From Vulcanimicrobiota bacterium (GTDB lineage Bacteria > Vulcanimicrobiota > Xenobia > Xenobiales > JADMJV01): a DNA stretch of 64,000 bases. Where the stretch lies: NCBI GenBank assembly GCA_019637395.1, contig JAHBVR010000001.1, positions 124,001-188,000 on the forward strand, written 5' to 3'. The notes under the pieces are model-generated. The model was not told the DNA's origin, made no database searches, and was given only the letters and a program-made list of their open reading frames with translations. The translations under genes and the position numbers were made by a program. Shown here piece by piece: positions 1 to 7,601 of this stretch (position 1 is the stretch's first letter; each line of letters starts with the position of its first letter).

Positions 1-214
1 GCGGGCACCGGCGGATGGGGCCGACTCGCTTGCCTTCAAAGAGCAGCACCGCCGGCCGGGTCAGGTAAGCAATCAACCAGGCCAGTCCAAAAATACTCAG
101 GGTGACCTGGATGCGCGTGAGAAACCAGATACCCGCCGCCAACATGGACAGCCAGAGACCGGCTCGCACCAGCGTGGAAACTTCAGGGCTGCTTAATAGT
201 CCAGACTGCCTCAC
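1..214 (-). CDS. AI-2E family transporter (PerM-like), N-terminal part
   Basis: The reading frame runs off the left edge of the window, so only the first 71 residues are visible. It starts with GTG at 214, preceded by a purine-rich GAAGGGG. The visible part has a hydrophobic helix (LWLSMLAAGIWFL) followed by a second one ending in AYLTRPAVLLFEGKRVGP. This matches the N-terminus of the AI-2E/PerM family of multi-pass permeases, where the second helix is followed by a short basic loop. Family members export small molecules or act as ion antiporters; the substrate cannot be told from this fragment. The assignment rests on pattern only and the rest of the gene is outside the window. Confidence 0.5.
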   Translation of the reverse strand, partial: MRQSGLLSSPEVSTLVRAGLWLSMLAAGIWFLTRIQVTLSIFGLAWLIAYLTRPAVLLFEGKRVGPIRRCP

Positions 215-256
215 GGCGGCCCCTTCTGCGAGACAGTTCGAACACCTGTTCCAGGG

Positions 257-538
257 TTATTCCGCGAACATTTCCCCCAAACAGGCCAGCACCAGGCTCG
301 CCTCCTGAGCCTGCAGACGACCGAGTTGGCGCACCAATCTGGTCCGGTCCACCGTTCGCAACCGATCCAGCGCAACCTTACCATCCTGTCCTTGAAAATG
401 GACGGGCACACGCGTGGGATAGTCTTTGACGGTAAGCAAATGGCGATTCATCTCGTCCGGCGAAACCACCAGGCAGGGACGGGTCTTCTGAATCTCGCTC
501 CCCCGAGTGGGATCGAGCGGTGGATTCACCAGCTCCAT
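257..538 (-). pseudogene. MazF/PemK-type toxin remnant with internal deletion
   Basis: The frame keeps clear MazF/PemK family blocks: LDPTRGSEIQKTRPCLVVSP, then YPTRVPVHFQG, then LDRLRTVDRTRLVRQLGRL. Between NRHLLTV and YPTRVP about ten residues are missing. In intact relatives this stretch carries the conserved PMTT/PMTS segment, part of the ribonuclease active site. The usual first residues (RGEVWLVN-like) are also altered: the frame opens with MELVNPP. The start codon lies inside the end of the antitoxin-like fragment 526-606. I read this as a decayed endoribonuclease toxin, likely inactive. An intact relative lies at 48348-48692. Confidence 0.6.
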
Positions 539-606
539 TCTTCCACATCAAAACCGGTGAGCGAATGCTCGGGCATCAGAAGCTGATCGTCCCCCACTTC
601 GGCCAT
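526..606 (-). pseudogene. MazE-type antitoxin C-terminal fragment
   Basis: A 26-codon frame begins with ATG at 606 and stops at 526, overlapping the toxin remnant by 13 nt. It encodes a short acidic peptide ending FDVEEWSW. This resembles the acidic, Trp-containing tails with which AbrB-type MazE antitoxins bind MazF. No DNA-binding N-terminal domain precedes it, so the antitoxin has lost its operator-binding part. The overlap with the toxin frame is typical of a mazEF operon and supports the view that both are remains of one locus. Confidence 0.4.
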
Positions 607-641
607 CTATCAATCTTCATAACCACAACCCGTCCGGAGGT

Positions 642-1523
642 TTATTGAACCGGAGCTTTGATCAGCAAGCCGATTTCAAACTCCTCGGCGATGCTGCAGT
701 AAACCTCGAGCAGATCGAGGAGTTCGGCAAACACCTGAGCGGCTGGCATGGACTCGAAATGAAGTTCCGTGCCGGACTCGTTGCTCGCTCCCCAGGTGGG
801 ATAGCGGCCGACCAGCACATCGAACCCGATCTGTTCGCCCCGGCTGTCCTCGCCGAAAACGCCCATGTCTTCCCGCCACAAGCGGCGAAATACATAAGGG
901 ATCGGATCCTGGCCGGCCGGCTTGACCATGATCCCGTGCCGACTCAAATAGAGCGAATAACCCTCGTTGAGAAAAATCAGGCCGGGCGGACCCTCGCCGT
1001 TCCAGGCGTAAAACTGCATGGGGCCTTCGGGAAGGGTCGCCCCCGAATCGGCGGCCTCTAACTCCTCGTCGGTGCGCGGCTCGAAATAGGGACGGCCATT
1101 CTCTTTAGGGATGGCCACCGGCCAGGTCAATTCGCCCAACTTTACACGCAAGCCCAGCAAATCCGCCAGGAAAGAGGCGGTCTGGTGAGGAGCCACCGGC
1201 GTACCGTCGCGCGGAAAGCGCGTCCACAGAGAGTCGGGAACGAGTTCGTTGAGGGCCCGGAAAAAGATGTCCAGGTTATCCACCTGGCATTTGCAGCCCT
1301 CCACTTCGGCCATGATATTGACGGGACAATCCGCGCAATAGTCAATAATGCGGGGATTGCCCTCGAGAATAAAGAGCTGGCGCAAATGCTCCCATTCGAA
1401 CTGAGGTCTCCCATCCATGTGATACTCGTAAATCGTCTCCTGGGCATGACGGCAAGGACGGAAGGTATAGTTGAAGATTTCCAGCGCCAATTCCCAGCGC
1501 TGCGTGTGCGGAGTATCAAGCAT
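642..1523 (-). CDS. Uncharacterised protein with cysteine cluster
   Basis: This 293-residue protein starts with ATG at 1523 and has no signal peptide or membrane segment. I do not recognise the family. Residues about 60-80 contain DYCADCPVNIMAEVEGCKC, that is CxxC followed by CxC, which could bind a metal; another Cys lies near residue 24. The rest is acidic with many aromatic residues and no repeats. It is transcribed divergently from the phosphoesterase at 1583, leaving only about 60 nt for both promoters. Coding reality is supported by the long open frame and the absence of a better frame on the other strand. Confidence 0.65.
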   Translation of the reverse strand: MLDTPHTQRWELALEIFNYTFRPCRHAQETIYEYHMDGRPQFEWEHLRQLFILEGNPRIIDYCADCPVNIMAEVEGCKCQVDNLDIFFRALNELVPDSLWTRFPRDGTPVAPHQTASFLADLLGLRVKLGELTWPVAIPKENGRPYFEPRTDEELEAADSGATLPEGPMQFYAWNGEGPPGLIFLNEGYSLYLSRHGIMVKPAGQDPIPYVFRRLWREDMGVFGEDSRGEQIGFDVLVGRYPTWGASNESGTELHFESMPAAQVFAELLDLLEVYCSIAEEFEIGLLIKAPVQ

Positions 1524-1582
1524 TGCCAGGAGGTTCGCAGCCGGCAGAAGGTGGCCCTCCCGCGCTCGACAAAGCCGCCCCC

Positions 1583-2290
1583 ATGCGCTGCTTTGCCATC
1601 AGCGACCTGCATCTGTCCTTCACCAGCAATAAGCCGATGGATCGCTTCGGCGATCACTGGCTCAAGCACTGGGAAAAGGTCGAATCGTCCTGGCGCCGGC
1701 GGATCAGCGAAGAAGATCTGGTGCTGCTGCCGGGAGACCACAGTTGGGCTCTCAAGCTCGAACACGCGGGCCCCGACCTGGAATTTATCCAGAACCTGCC
1801 CGGCCACAAAGTGCTGGTGCGCGGCAACCACGATTACTGGTGGCAGAGTCTGGGCAAGGTGCGCAAACGCTTTCCCGGCCTTCATTTCCTGCAGAACGAC
1901 GCCATCCGCATCGGCCCCGCCGCCCTGTGCGGTACCCGTGGCTGGGATCTTCCCGGCAGCCACGGCTTTGAGGATGCCGAGGACGAGAAAATTTATCGGC
2001 GTGAACTCGAGCGCCTGAAGCTGGCGCTGGAAGCTCTGGATAAGGAGGCGCCGGTGCGGGTGGCTCTGCTCCACTACCCTCCCCTCTTTCCCTACCGGCG
2101 CGAGAGTGAGTTTACCCAACTGCTCGAGGCTTTCAAAGTCGATATCTGCGTCTACGGCCACCTGCACCGCAACGGCGGACACCGGCCTTTCCAAGGCCAG
2201 CAAAATGGAGTGCGCTATTACCTGGTTTCTTGCGATATGATCGATTTCGAACCTATCGAAATCGGGTGGCCGGAAAGTGCTACCGCGTAA
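1583..2290 (+). CDS. Calcineurin-like metallophosphoesterase
   Basis: A 235-residue protein with all blocks of the calcineurin-like phosphoesterase fold: DLHL (D-x-H) near the N-terminus, GDH, GNHDYWW, a histidine in LLHYPP and GHLHRN near the C-terminus. These residues coordinate a dinuclear metal centre that hydrolyses phosphoesters. Its substrate is unknown; the short, single-domain form resembles the uncharacterised cytoplasmic phosphohydrolases found in many bacteria. I chose the ATG at 1583 because the family begins with MRxFAISDLHL; an upstream in-frame start at 1523 would add residues unlike the family. The 3' end overlaps fdhD by 14 nt. Confidence 0.8.
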   Translation: MRCFAISDLHLSFTSNKPMDRFGDHWLKHWEKVESSWRRRISEEDLVLLPGDHSWALKLEHAGPDLEFIQNLPGHKVLVRGNHDYWWQSLGKVRKRFPGLHFLQNDAIRIGPAALCGTRGWDLPGSHGFEDAEDEKIYRRELERLKLALEALDKEAPVRVALLHYPPLFPYRRESEFTQLLEAFKVDICVYGHLHRNGGHRPFQGQQNGVRYYLVSCDMIDFEPIEIGWPESATA

Positions 2291-3092
2291 ACGACTGCTG
2301 ACCGTGAGGCGGCGCGACCAGGCAGGCGCGGCCCACAAAGACCAGTTGCTGCTGGAAGAACCCTTGCAGCTCACGCTGCAGGGAGGGGGAAGACGGCTGC
2401 GACTGGCCACCATTCTGCGCACTCCCGGCCACGACTACGAGCTGGTCCTGGGCTATCTCTGCGCCCTGGGGCTGATCCACTCCCCCGAGGACGTGAAAGA
2501 ACTCGACTATTGCGCCACCCCCCAGGATTTCAATCACCTCACCGTGATCTTCCGGGGAGCTATTCCCGAAAAAGCCCTCCAGTTGCGCTCCCAAGAATGG
2601 GTGCATGGAGGTTGTGGCGCTTGCGGCCAGGATTCGTTGGCAGTGACTCCACCCCATCAGGTGGTGCCTGTTCCCCCTTGGCAGCCCGATTGGTTGTGCG
2701 CACTTCCGGAGCAACTGCGCCGCCACCAGGATTTGTTTGAAAAGTGCGGTGGCAGCCACGCCGCCGCACTGGTTCGACCCGGCGGCCAACCGGAGCTGGT
2801 CTACGAGGACGTAGGCCGGCACAACGCTGTCGACAAAGTAACGGGACGATTGTTCATGGAGAAAAAGAGTGCCGAGGGCAACTGGCTGCTCCTCTCGGGT
2901 CGTTCCGGCTTCGAGCTGGTGCAGAAGGCGGTTCAGGCCCGTTTCTCGGCGGTGGCCAGCGTAGGCCCACCCAGCAGCCTGGCCCTGAACTACGCCAGCC
3001 AGGCGGGACTCACCCTGGTGGGGTTTCTGCGCGGCGACCGCTACAATGTTTATACTGAGCGATTGCCCAGCAGCTCTATCAGTGCGGTCTAG
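2277..3092 (+). CDS. fdhD: Formate dehydrogenase accessory sulfurtransferase FdhD
   Basis: FdhD passes sulfur from the cysteine desulfurase IscS to the molybdenum cofactor of formate dehydrogenase, an essential activation step. The 271-residue product carries the family hallmarks: CGACG (residues about 113-117, the sulfur-carrying cysteines), KCGGSHAAA, EDVGRHNAVDK and SGRSGFELVQKA. The start is GTG at 2277, inside the end of the phosphoesterase gene, suggesting translational coupling. Formate dehydrogenase itself is not in the window, but mobA (4368) and a moaD-moaE fusion (62476) belong to the same cofactor pathway. Confidence 0.93.
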   Translation: MLPRKRLLTVRRRDQAGAAHKDQLLLEEPLQLTLQGGGRRLRLATILRTPGHDYELVLGYLCALGLIHSPEDVKELDYCATPQDFNHLTVIFRGAIPEKALQLRSQEWVHGGCGACGQDSLAVTPPHQVVPVPPWQPDWLCALPEQLRRHQDLFEKCGGSHAAALVRPGGQPELVYEDVGRHNAVDKVTGRLFMEKKSAEGNWLLLSGRSGFELVQKAVQARFSAVASVGPPSSLALNYASQAGLTLVGFLRGDRYNVYTERLPSSSISAV

Positions 3093-3312
3093 ACTGCGAA
3101 AACAGTAGCGCCAGTCTATGGCTCCGGCTGTGCCAAACAGGGCATTCGCCAGACGGTCAGTGGCACGGAAACCAGGCCCGCAGCACCAAAATTCCTGCCG
3201 GTGCAAATCTGCATGCCTGAACTGGTGGCTACGGTTCCTCTGCTAGAATCTTGCCGCTATTTTAGAATCGTTCGGATGCAGGGGGGCGCAAGGCGAAATC
3301 TAACCTTCGGGA
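3093..3312. other. Intergenic region, no gene recognised
   Basis: These 220 nt between fdhD and the secreted esterase contain no supported gene. Two copies of TAGAAT (about 3244 and 3263) could serve as -10 elements for the esterase, but neither has a convincing -35 box. I looked for a molybdenum-cofactor riboswitch because of fdhD and found no arrangement I could defend. Confidence 0.4.
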
Positions 3313-4101
3313 ATGCGTAAATTCAAAATCTTTCTTCTGTCCTTGCTCTGGCTCGGAAGCGCTCAGGCCGAACCTGGTCAACTGCTGACGTTCCCTATCG
3401 GACCTGGCCGGCCACCCAGTGTGAGCGGAAGCATCGACTACCGGCTCAACTACGAGAAGGAAAAGTTTTTCGTTTACCGGCCTCGGACCTACAACCCCGA
3501 TGAGACCTGGGGCTTAATCGTTTATATAAGTCCGAACGATAGCTGTCAGAGCATCCCCCCAGGCTGGGACGGCGTGCTCAAGGGGAACAAGCTGCTTTTT
3601 ATCTGTCCCCAAGGAGCGGGCAATGGCTGTGAGATGCGCCGCCGCTTGGGCCTGGGAGTGATGGCGGCTTTGGAGATGATCCAGACCCACAGAATTGATC
3701 CTAACCGCATCTACGCGGCCGGCCTTTCGGGGGGAGCGCGCACCGCCGGGAAACTGGGTTTCATGCAGAGTGACCTGTTTCACGGGACGATTCAAAATTG
3801 CGGGGCGGACTTTTACAAAGCCGTGCCCGTGGTCAAAGCCACTAACTTTACCGATAGCAACGGCAACGCCAATTACGGCGTATTCAAGGCCAGCCAGCGC
3901 GAAATCGAAGCCGCCAAGAATAACCAAAAGTTTGTTTTCATTACCGGCCGTGGGGATTTCCGATACGGCAATATTTCCGACATCTATGAAGGCGGCTACC
4001 AAGCGGAAGGCTTCAACTGCAAAATGATCGATGTGCCTGGAATGGGTCACGAAGACTGCAAACCTTCAGCCCTCCAGCAGGCCCTGGATTTCCTTAAATA
4101 A
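3313..4101 (+). CDS. Secreted alpha/beta-hydrolase (esterase/depolymerase-like)
   Basis: The 262-residue protein starts with a clear signal peptide (MRKFKIFLLSLLWLGSAQA, cleavage after AQA), so it acts outside the cytoplasm. The mature part has an alpha/beta-hydrolase layout: nucleophile elbow GLSGGAR (Ser at about residue 140), a late GRGDF segment that may place the acid, and GMGHEDC with the catalytic His near the C-terminus. The overall pattern resembles esterase/PHB-depolymerase-like (LpqC-type) proteins. The substrate is unknown. Several cysteines may form disulfides. It stands alone, with the next gene convergent. Confidence 0.75.
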   Translation: MRKFKIFLLSLLWLGSAQAEPGQLLTFPIGPGRPPSVSGSIDYRLNYEKEKFFVYRPRTYNPDETWGLIVYISPNDSCQSIPPGWDGVLKGNKLLFICPQGAGNGCEMRRRLGLGVMAALEMIQTHRIDPNRIYAAGLSGGARTAGKLGFMQSDLFHGTIQNCGADFYKAVPVVKATNFTDSNGNANYGVFKASQREIEAAKNNQKFVFITGRGDFRYGNISDIYEGGYQAEGFNCKMIDVPGMGHEDCKPSALQQALDFLK

Positions 4102-4128
4102 CCGGCATCAAGCCTCATTTCCTGTAGC

Positions 4129-4344
4129 CTATTCAGGTGGCAGTAAAAAATCGAAGAAGCGCACGAACCCACTCCAGAAAGAGAAAAAGCCCCTGATACT
4201 TTCGTAGGCCCTGGTTCCCTGGACGAGCAGGGGGAGCAACAAGAAGCTTAGACCGCCGAGCACCAAGGCGCCGAACAGCACTTTGGGAATCAGGCGCGCA
4301 CTCTGGTCCTGGGGATCGGTTGCGAAGGGAGTCGGTTCAGCCAT
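4129..4344 (-). CDS. Small single-span membrane protein
   Basis: This 71-residue protein has a polar N-terminus followed by a long hydrophobic segment (VLFGALVLGGLSFLLLPLLV) and a second, amphipathic aromatic stretch near the C-terminus. It lies 23 nt downstream of mobA on the same strand and could be the last gene of that operon. No Shine-Dalgarno sequence is obvious before the ATG at 4344. The family is not recognised. Coding potential is supported by the membrane pattern and position only. Confidence 0.5.
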   Translation of the reverse strand: MAEPTPFATDPQDQSARLIPKVLFGALVLGGLSFLLLPLLVQGTRAYESIRGFFSFWSGFVRFFDFLLPPE

Positions 4345-4367
4345 CAGGGAAAGGTGAGGTTAGCCTT

Positions 4368-4880
4368 TTAACGCTGCAAGTCCTCTACATAATTTACATT
4401 CAAAAATCGCGGATCCTCGCCGAAGTCGACCCATTCGACTGCCAGCCCCTCCAATGCGCGCACCACGGAGCCGCGAGCCTCCAGGCGGTCGGCCGCCCCG
4501 CGATGATAGAAACCACACAGAGGATGCTTTTGCCGCCCGCAACGCGGCAACCTGGCCAGTCCGCTTTGAGGGATTCCCAGGCTGCTCACAAAGGCCTGAT
4601 CCAACAACGGATAGTCCAGAGCCAGGATAAAGTTCCAGTCGGTGCGCGCCGTCTTCAGCGCGGCCACAATGCCTCCCAGGGGGCCCAATCCCGGGGCTTC
4701 CTCCACCAGCTGGGGCAAATCCAATTCGGCGCATCGGCCCACCAGCCGCACCTCCTGGCAAAAAGACCCCAGCAAATCGTAACCGTAGCTCCACAGGGGA
4801 CGGCCTGCAAAGAGCCGCGTGGCCTTGGCGCCGCCCATGCGCGAACCGGCGCCGCCGACCAGCAGAAAGCCGGAGATCAA
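4368..4880 (-). CDS. mobA: Molybdenum cofactor guanylyltransferase MobA
   Basis: MobA transfers GMP from GTP to molybdopterin to make the guanine dinucleotide cofactor used by formate dehydrogenases and related enzymes. The 170-residue product has the nucleotide-binding signature VGGAGSRMGGAK at residues about 8-19 and the GPLGGIVAAL and ALDYPLL blocks (the family usually has DMP; here DYP). The length is slightly short for the family (about 190). It starts with TTG at 4880, overlapping the stop of ponA by 4 nt, so it is translationally coupled to it. The link to FdhD nearby supports the role. Confidence 0.85.
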   Translation of the reverse strand: MISGFLLVGGAGSRMGGAKATRLFAGRPLWSYGYDLLGSFCQEVRLVGRCAELDLPQLVEEAPGLGPLGGIVAALKTARTDWNFILALDYPLLDQAFVSSLGIPQSGLARLPRCGRQKHPLCGFYHRGAADRLEARGSVVRALEGLAVEWVDFGEDPRFLNVNYVEDLQR

Positions 4881-7174
4881 AGCTCGTTGCTGGGAGCGGG
4901 GGCCGGCGCGGGCGCCGGACCGGGATTGCCTGGATCGGGCGGCGGCGGTCCGATGACGTCCCCACCCCCCGGCCCGGGAATGACGTCCGGCTCAGGCCCG
5001 GGCGGGAGACCGGGATCCGGAGGTGGAGCCGGCTGGTCGAGTCCACCGGGAGCGGGAGCCGGAGCCGGCGGCGGAGGCAGCGGGTCCAGGGGCAACGTTT
5101 CGTCGGGTCCGGGAATGGCGTCGGGAGCGGGACCCTCGATGGGCCGGGAAGTGCGAATATTAGGCAGCAACGAATCGCCGGTGCGGGAGTGCATGGGACA
5201 GAATCCCAACGGCACCCCCCCGGCCGGGTAAAAGGCCCGGAAAGTGCGATAGCAACCCATACAGGCGCGCTTCTTGGAATCGCGGCACATGAGCACGCCC
5301 ACTTTGCCCTTGTCCAACATTCCGAAGGGCACCGAGGGCTGTCCGGCCATGGCGGCGCTCATAAAGGTCTGCCAGATGCGCGCCGGCAGGTTACCGCCAA
5401 ACGAGTTAATCATCTGCGAATTGTTGTCGTTACCCACCCAGACGGCGGTGGTGAACTGAGGGGTGTAGCCGCAGAACCAGGCATCGCGGTAATCGTCGGT
5501 GGTACCGGTTTTGCCGGCCACGTGATAACCCGACAAACGGGCCATGGTGCCGGTGCCGTTCTCGACCACGTTGACCATGATCTCGATCATAGCCATGGCG
5601 CTGATTTCGCTGAGAACTTCTTCTTGCTTGGGATAGGTGTTGTCTTCGATGGGATTGCCGTCGGAGTCAAAGATGGCCTTGATGCCGCTCACCTCGGTGT
5701 GCAGGCCCAGGTTGGGAAAGACGGTGTAAGCGGTGGCCATTTCCAAGGGGCTCAGTTCGACCGCGCCCAGAGCCATACTCGGATTGGGGTAGAGCTTCTC
5801 GGTGATACCGCAGCGGTAAGCGAAGTCGATGACGCGATCGGCCCCTACCAACATCAGCAACTTGACGGCCACCACATTGCGCGAGTTCTGCAGCGCGGTG
5901 CGGATGGTGATGGGCCCCATGAAGGCGTGGTCGGAATTCTTGGGCTCCCACTCCTCGGTGGAGCTGACCTGAATCTTGTAGGGGCTATCGTTGATGATCG
6001 AATCGGGCGTATAGCCGGCTTCCAGCGCGGTGGCATAGACCAGCGGCTTAAAAGAGGAGCCGGGGTGGCGTTTGGCCTGCCAGGCGCGATTGAACTGGCT
6101 TTTAGACGACCAGCCCAGACCGCCGCACATGGCCCGCACATAGCCGGTCTTGTTCTCGATGCACACGATAGCCGAAGAATCCGCCCGCAAGGCAGGCCCG
6201 TTCTGCGTGATCAGACTGCGCACGGTCTGTTCGGCCGCCTTTTGCAGGCGCAAATCCACCGTCGTGTGAATACGCAGGCCGCCGCGATAGAGCAGATCCT
6301 CGTCGTAGCGCTCATGCAACTGGCGAATCACCCAGGTGGTGAAGTAAGGCACCTCGAGCACCTGAAACTCCTGGGCTTTCTTGGTCATGAAGGTAGGATG
6401 GCGCGCTTCCAGCAGGGCCTTGCGATATTGCTTATAGGTCAGAAATTTCTGATCATACATCCGCCCGAGCACCAGAATCTGGCGGTGCATGGCCGCTTTT
6501 TCGGAAACCAGCGGAGAAAAGTTGCTGGGTGACTGGGGCAGGCCGGCGATCAGGGCGGCCTCGGGCACGGTCAGGTCTTTGGCGTTCTTGCCGTAGTAGG
6601 TCTTGGCCGCCGCCTGCACACCGTAAGCGCCCCCGCCGAAATAAATCTGGTTGAGATAAAGCTCCAGGATCTCATCCTTGGTGAACTTCTTTTCGATCTG
6701 CGAAGCCAGCAAAATCTCTTTGATTTTGCGCTCCAAAGTCTGGTCAAAACTTAAGAAAAGATTGCGCGCCAATTGCATGGTGATGGTCGAGGCACCCTGT
6801 TTTTCGCCCTTGTGCATCAAGTCGTAGACCGCGGCGCGAACCACGCCCACCGGGTCGACGCCGTGGTGTTGATAAAAACGGGAGTCTTCCACCGCCAGAA
6901 TGGCCTTGATCAAGAAGGGGGACATCTTGTCGTAAGGCGTCCAGGTACGGTTTTCCTTGAACAGCGTGGCGATCAATTTGCCATCGGCGGAGTAGATGCG
7001 GGTGGTCTCGGAAGGTTCGAAATAGCGCAGCTTGGAGACGTCGGGCAGGCCTTCGGCATAGTGATTGAGCAGGGCCGTGAGCGAGGTGAGGCCGGCAATG
7101 GATAAGCCGAGCACAAGCAGAAAAGTGACCTGGATGAAGCGGAAACATCCCCCGCGGAGACTAGCCAGCTTCAC
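4877..7174 (-). CDS. ponA: Class A penicillin-binding protein (PBP1A-type)
   Basis: A bifunctional enzyme that polymerises glycan strands and cross-links peptides in the periplasm. After an N-terminal anchor (residues about 14-36) comes the glycosyltransferase domain, with catalytic Glu96 in VEDSRFYQHHGVD and STITMQLARN. The transpeptidase domain has HPGSSFK (nucleophile Ser), SRN and KTGTT. The C-terminal VLMCRDS...CMGC...F.AG..P..FCPMH block is the Cys-containing module common in PBP1A. A Pro/Ala/Gly-rich tail of about 80 residues follows. I chose GTG at 7174 because GGGAG lies 7 nt upstream; it overlaps the end of nusB. Length 765 residues is normal. Confidence 0.95.
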   Translation of the reverse strand: MKLASLRGGCFRFIQVTFLLVLGLSIAGLTSLTALLNHYAEGLPDVSKLRYFEPSETTRIYSADGKLIATLFKENRTWTPYDKMSPFLIKAILAVEDSRFYQHHGVDPVGVVRAAVYDLMHKGEKQGASTITMQLARNLFLSFDQTLERKIKEILLASQIEKKFTKDEILELYLNQIYFGGGAYGVQAAAKTYYGKNAKDLTVPEAALIAGLPQSPSNFSPLVSEKAAMHRQILVLGRMYDQKFLTYKQYRKALLEARHPTFMTKKAQEFQVLEVPYFTTWVIRQLHERYDEDLLYRGGLRIHTTVDLRLQKAAEQTVRSLITQNGPALRADSSAIVCIENKTGYVRAMCGGLGWSSKSQFNRAWQAKRHPGSSFKPLVYATALEAGYTPDSIINDSPYKIQVSSTEEWEPKNSDHAFMGPITIRTALQNSRNVVAVKLLMLVGADRVIDFAYRCGITEKLYPNPSMALGAVELSPLEMATAYTVFPNLGLHTEVSGIKAIFDSDGNPIEDNTYPKQEEVLSEISAMAMIEIMVNVVENGTGTMARLSGYHVAGKTGTTDDYRDAWFCGYTPQFTTAVWVGNDNNSQMINSFGGNLPARIWQTFMSAAMAGQPSVPFGMLDKGKVGVLMCRDSKKRACMGCYRTFRAFYPAGGVPLGFCPMHSRTGDSLLPNIRTSRPIEGPAPDAIPGPDETLPLDPLPPPPAPAPAPGGLDQPAPPPDPGLPPGPEPDVIPGPGGGDVIGPPPPDPGNPGPAPAPAPAPSNEL

Positions 7175-7601
7175 CTTTGGACTCCCGCCAACACGCGTCC
7201 AGCACTCCATTGATGAAGGGACCGGACTTCTCGTCCCCATATTCCTTGGCTAAATCGACCGCTTCGCTGATGGCCGCCGAGAACTTCAGGTCTTCAGCAC
7301 ACTCGATCATCTCGAAGACGGCCAGGCGCATCAGGTTGCGCTCCACTCGGCCGATGCGCTCCCAGCTCCAGTTCTGCAGATGGGATTTGATCAGAGCGTC
7401 CCAGCGCTCGCGGCCCTCCCAGGTGCCGCGCACGCGCAGCTCCAGCCACTCCCGCAGCCCGAGGTCCAGATTCTCGGAATGAGCATAATCCAGGGCCGTC
7501 TGCAAGTCGACCTGGCCCACATCCAGCATGAAGAGCGCCTGAAAGGCCAGCACGCGCTCGCGGCGGCGCGGCGAAACTCGGCTCTTGGAGCGTGCGCTCA
7601 A
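7161..7601 (-). CDS. nusB: Transcription antitermination factor NusB
   Basis: NusB binds boxA RNA together with S10 and promotes antitermination on rRNA operons. The 146-residue all-helical product matches the family: RRRERVLAFQALFMLD at the N-terminus, RVERNLMRLAVFEM in the centre, and AISEAVDLAKEYGDEKSGPFINGVLD at the C-terminus. Start is TTG at 7601, in a TTGA overlap with the accC stop. The accB-accC-nusB gene order is also seen in Firmicutes and other bacteria. Confidence is high from motif coverage over the whole length. Confidence 0.94.
   Translation of the reverse strand: MSARSKSRVSPRRRERVLAFQALFMLDVGQVDLQTALDYAHSENLDLGLREWLELRVRGTWEGRERWDALIKSHLQNWSWERIGRVERNLMRLAVFEMIECAEDLKFSAAISEAVDLAKEYGDEKSGPFINGVLDACWRESKGEAG

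Noticed and set aside
1142-2422. Long minus-strand frame (426 codons) covering the phosphoesterase
   Set aside because: It lies antisense to a gene with complete catalytic motifs and its protein is low-complexity Arg/Ala/Ser, typical of a GC-rich shadow frame.
3093-3312. Region considered as a molybdenum-cofactor riboswitch
   Set aside because: It follows fdhD rather than precedes a Moco gene, and I could not find the expected stem arrangement.
4320-5231. Glycine-rich plus-strand frame
   Set aside because: The GAGAGAGP-like repeats are the antisense of the Pro/Ala-rich ponA tail and of mobA.
5160-5330. Cys-containing C-terminal block of ponA considered as a novel zinc ribbon
   Set aside because: The C..DS...C...F.AG..P..C..H pattern is a common C-terminal module in PBP1A proteins.
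5189-6532. Plus-strand frame of 447 codons over ponA
   Set aside because: His/Gly-rich translation with no domain; antisense to an intact penicillin-binding protein.
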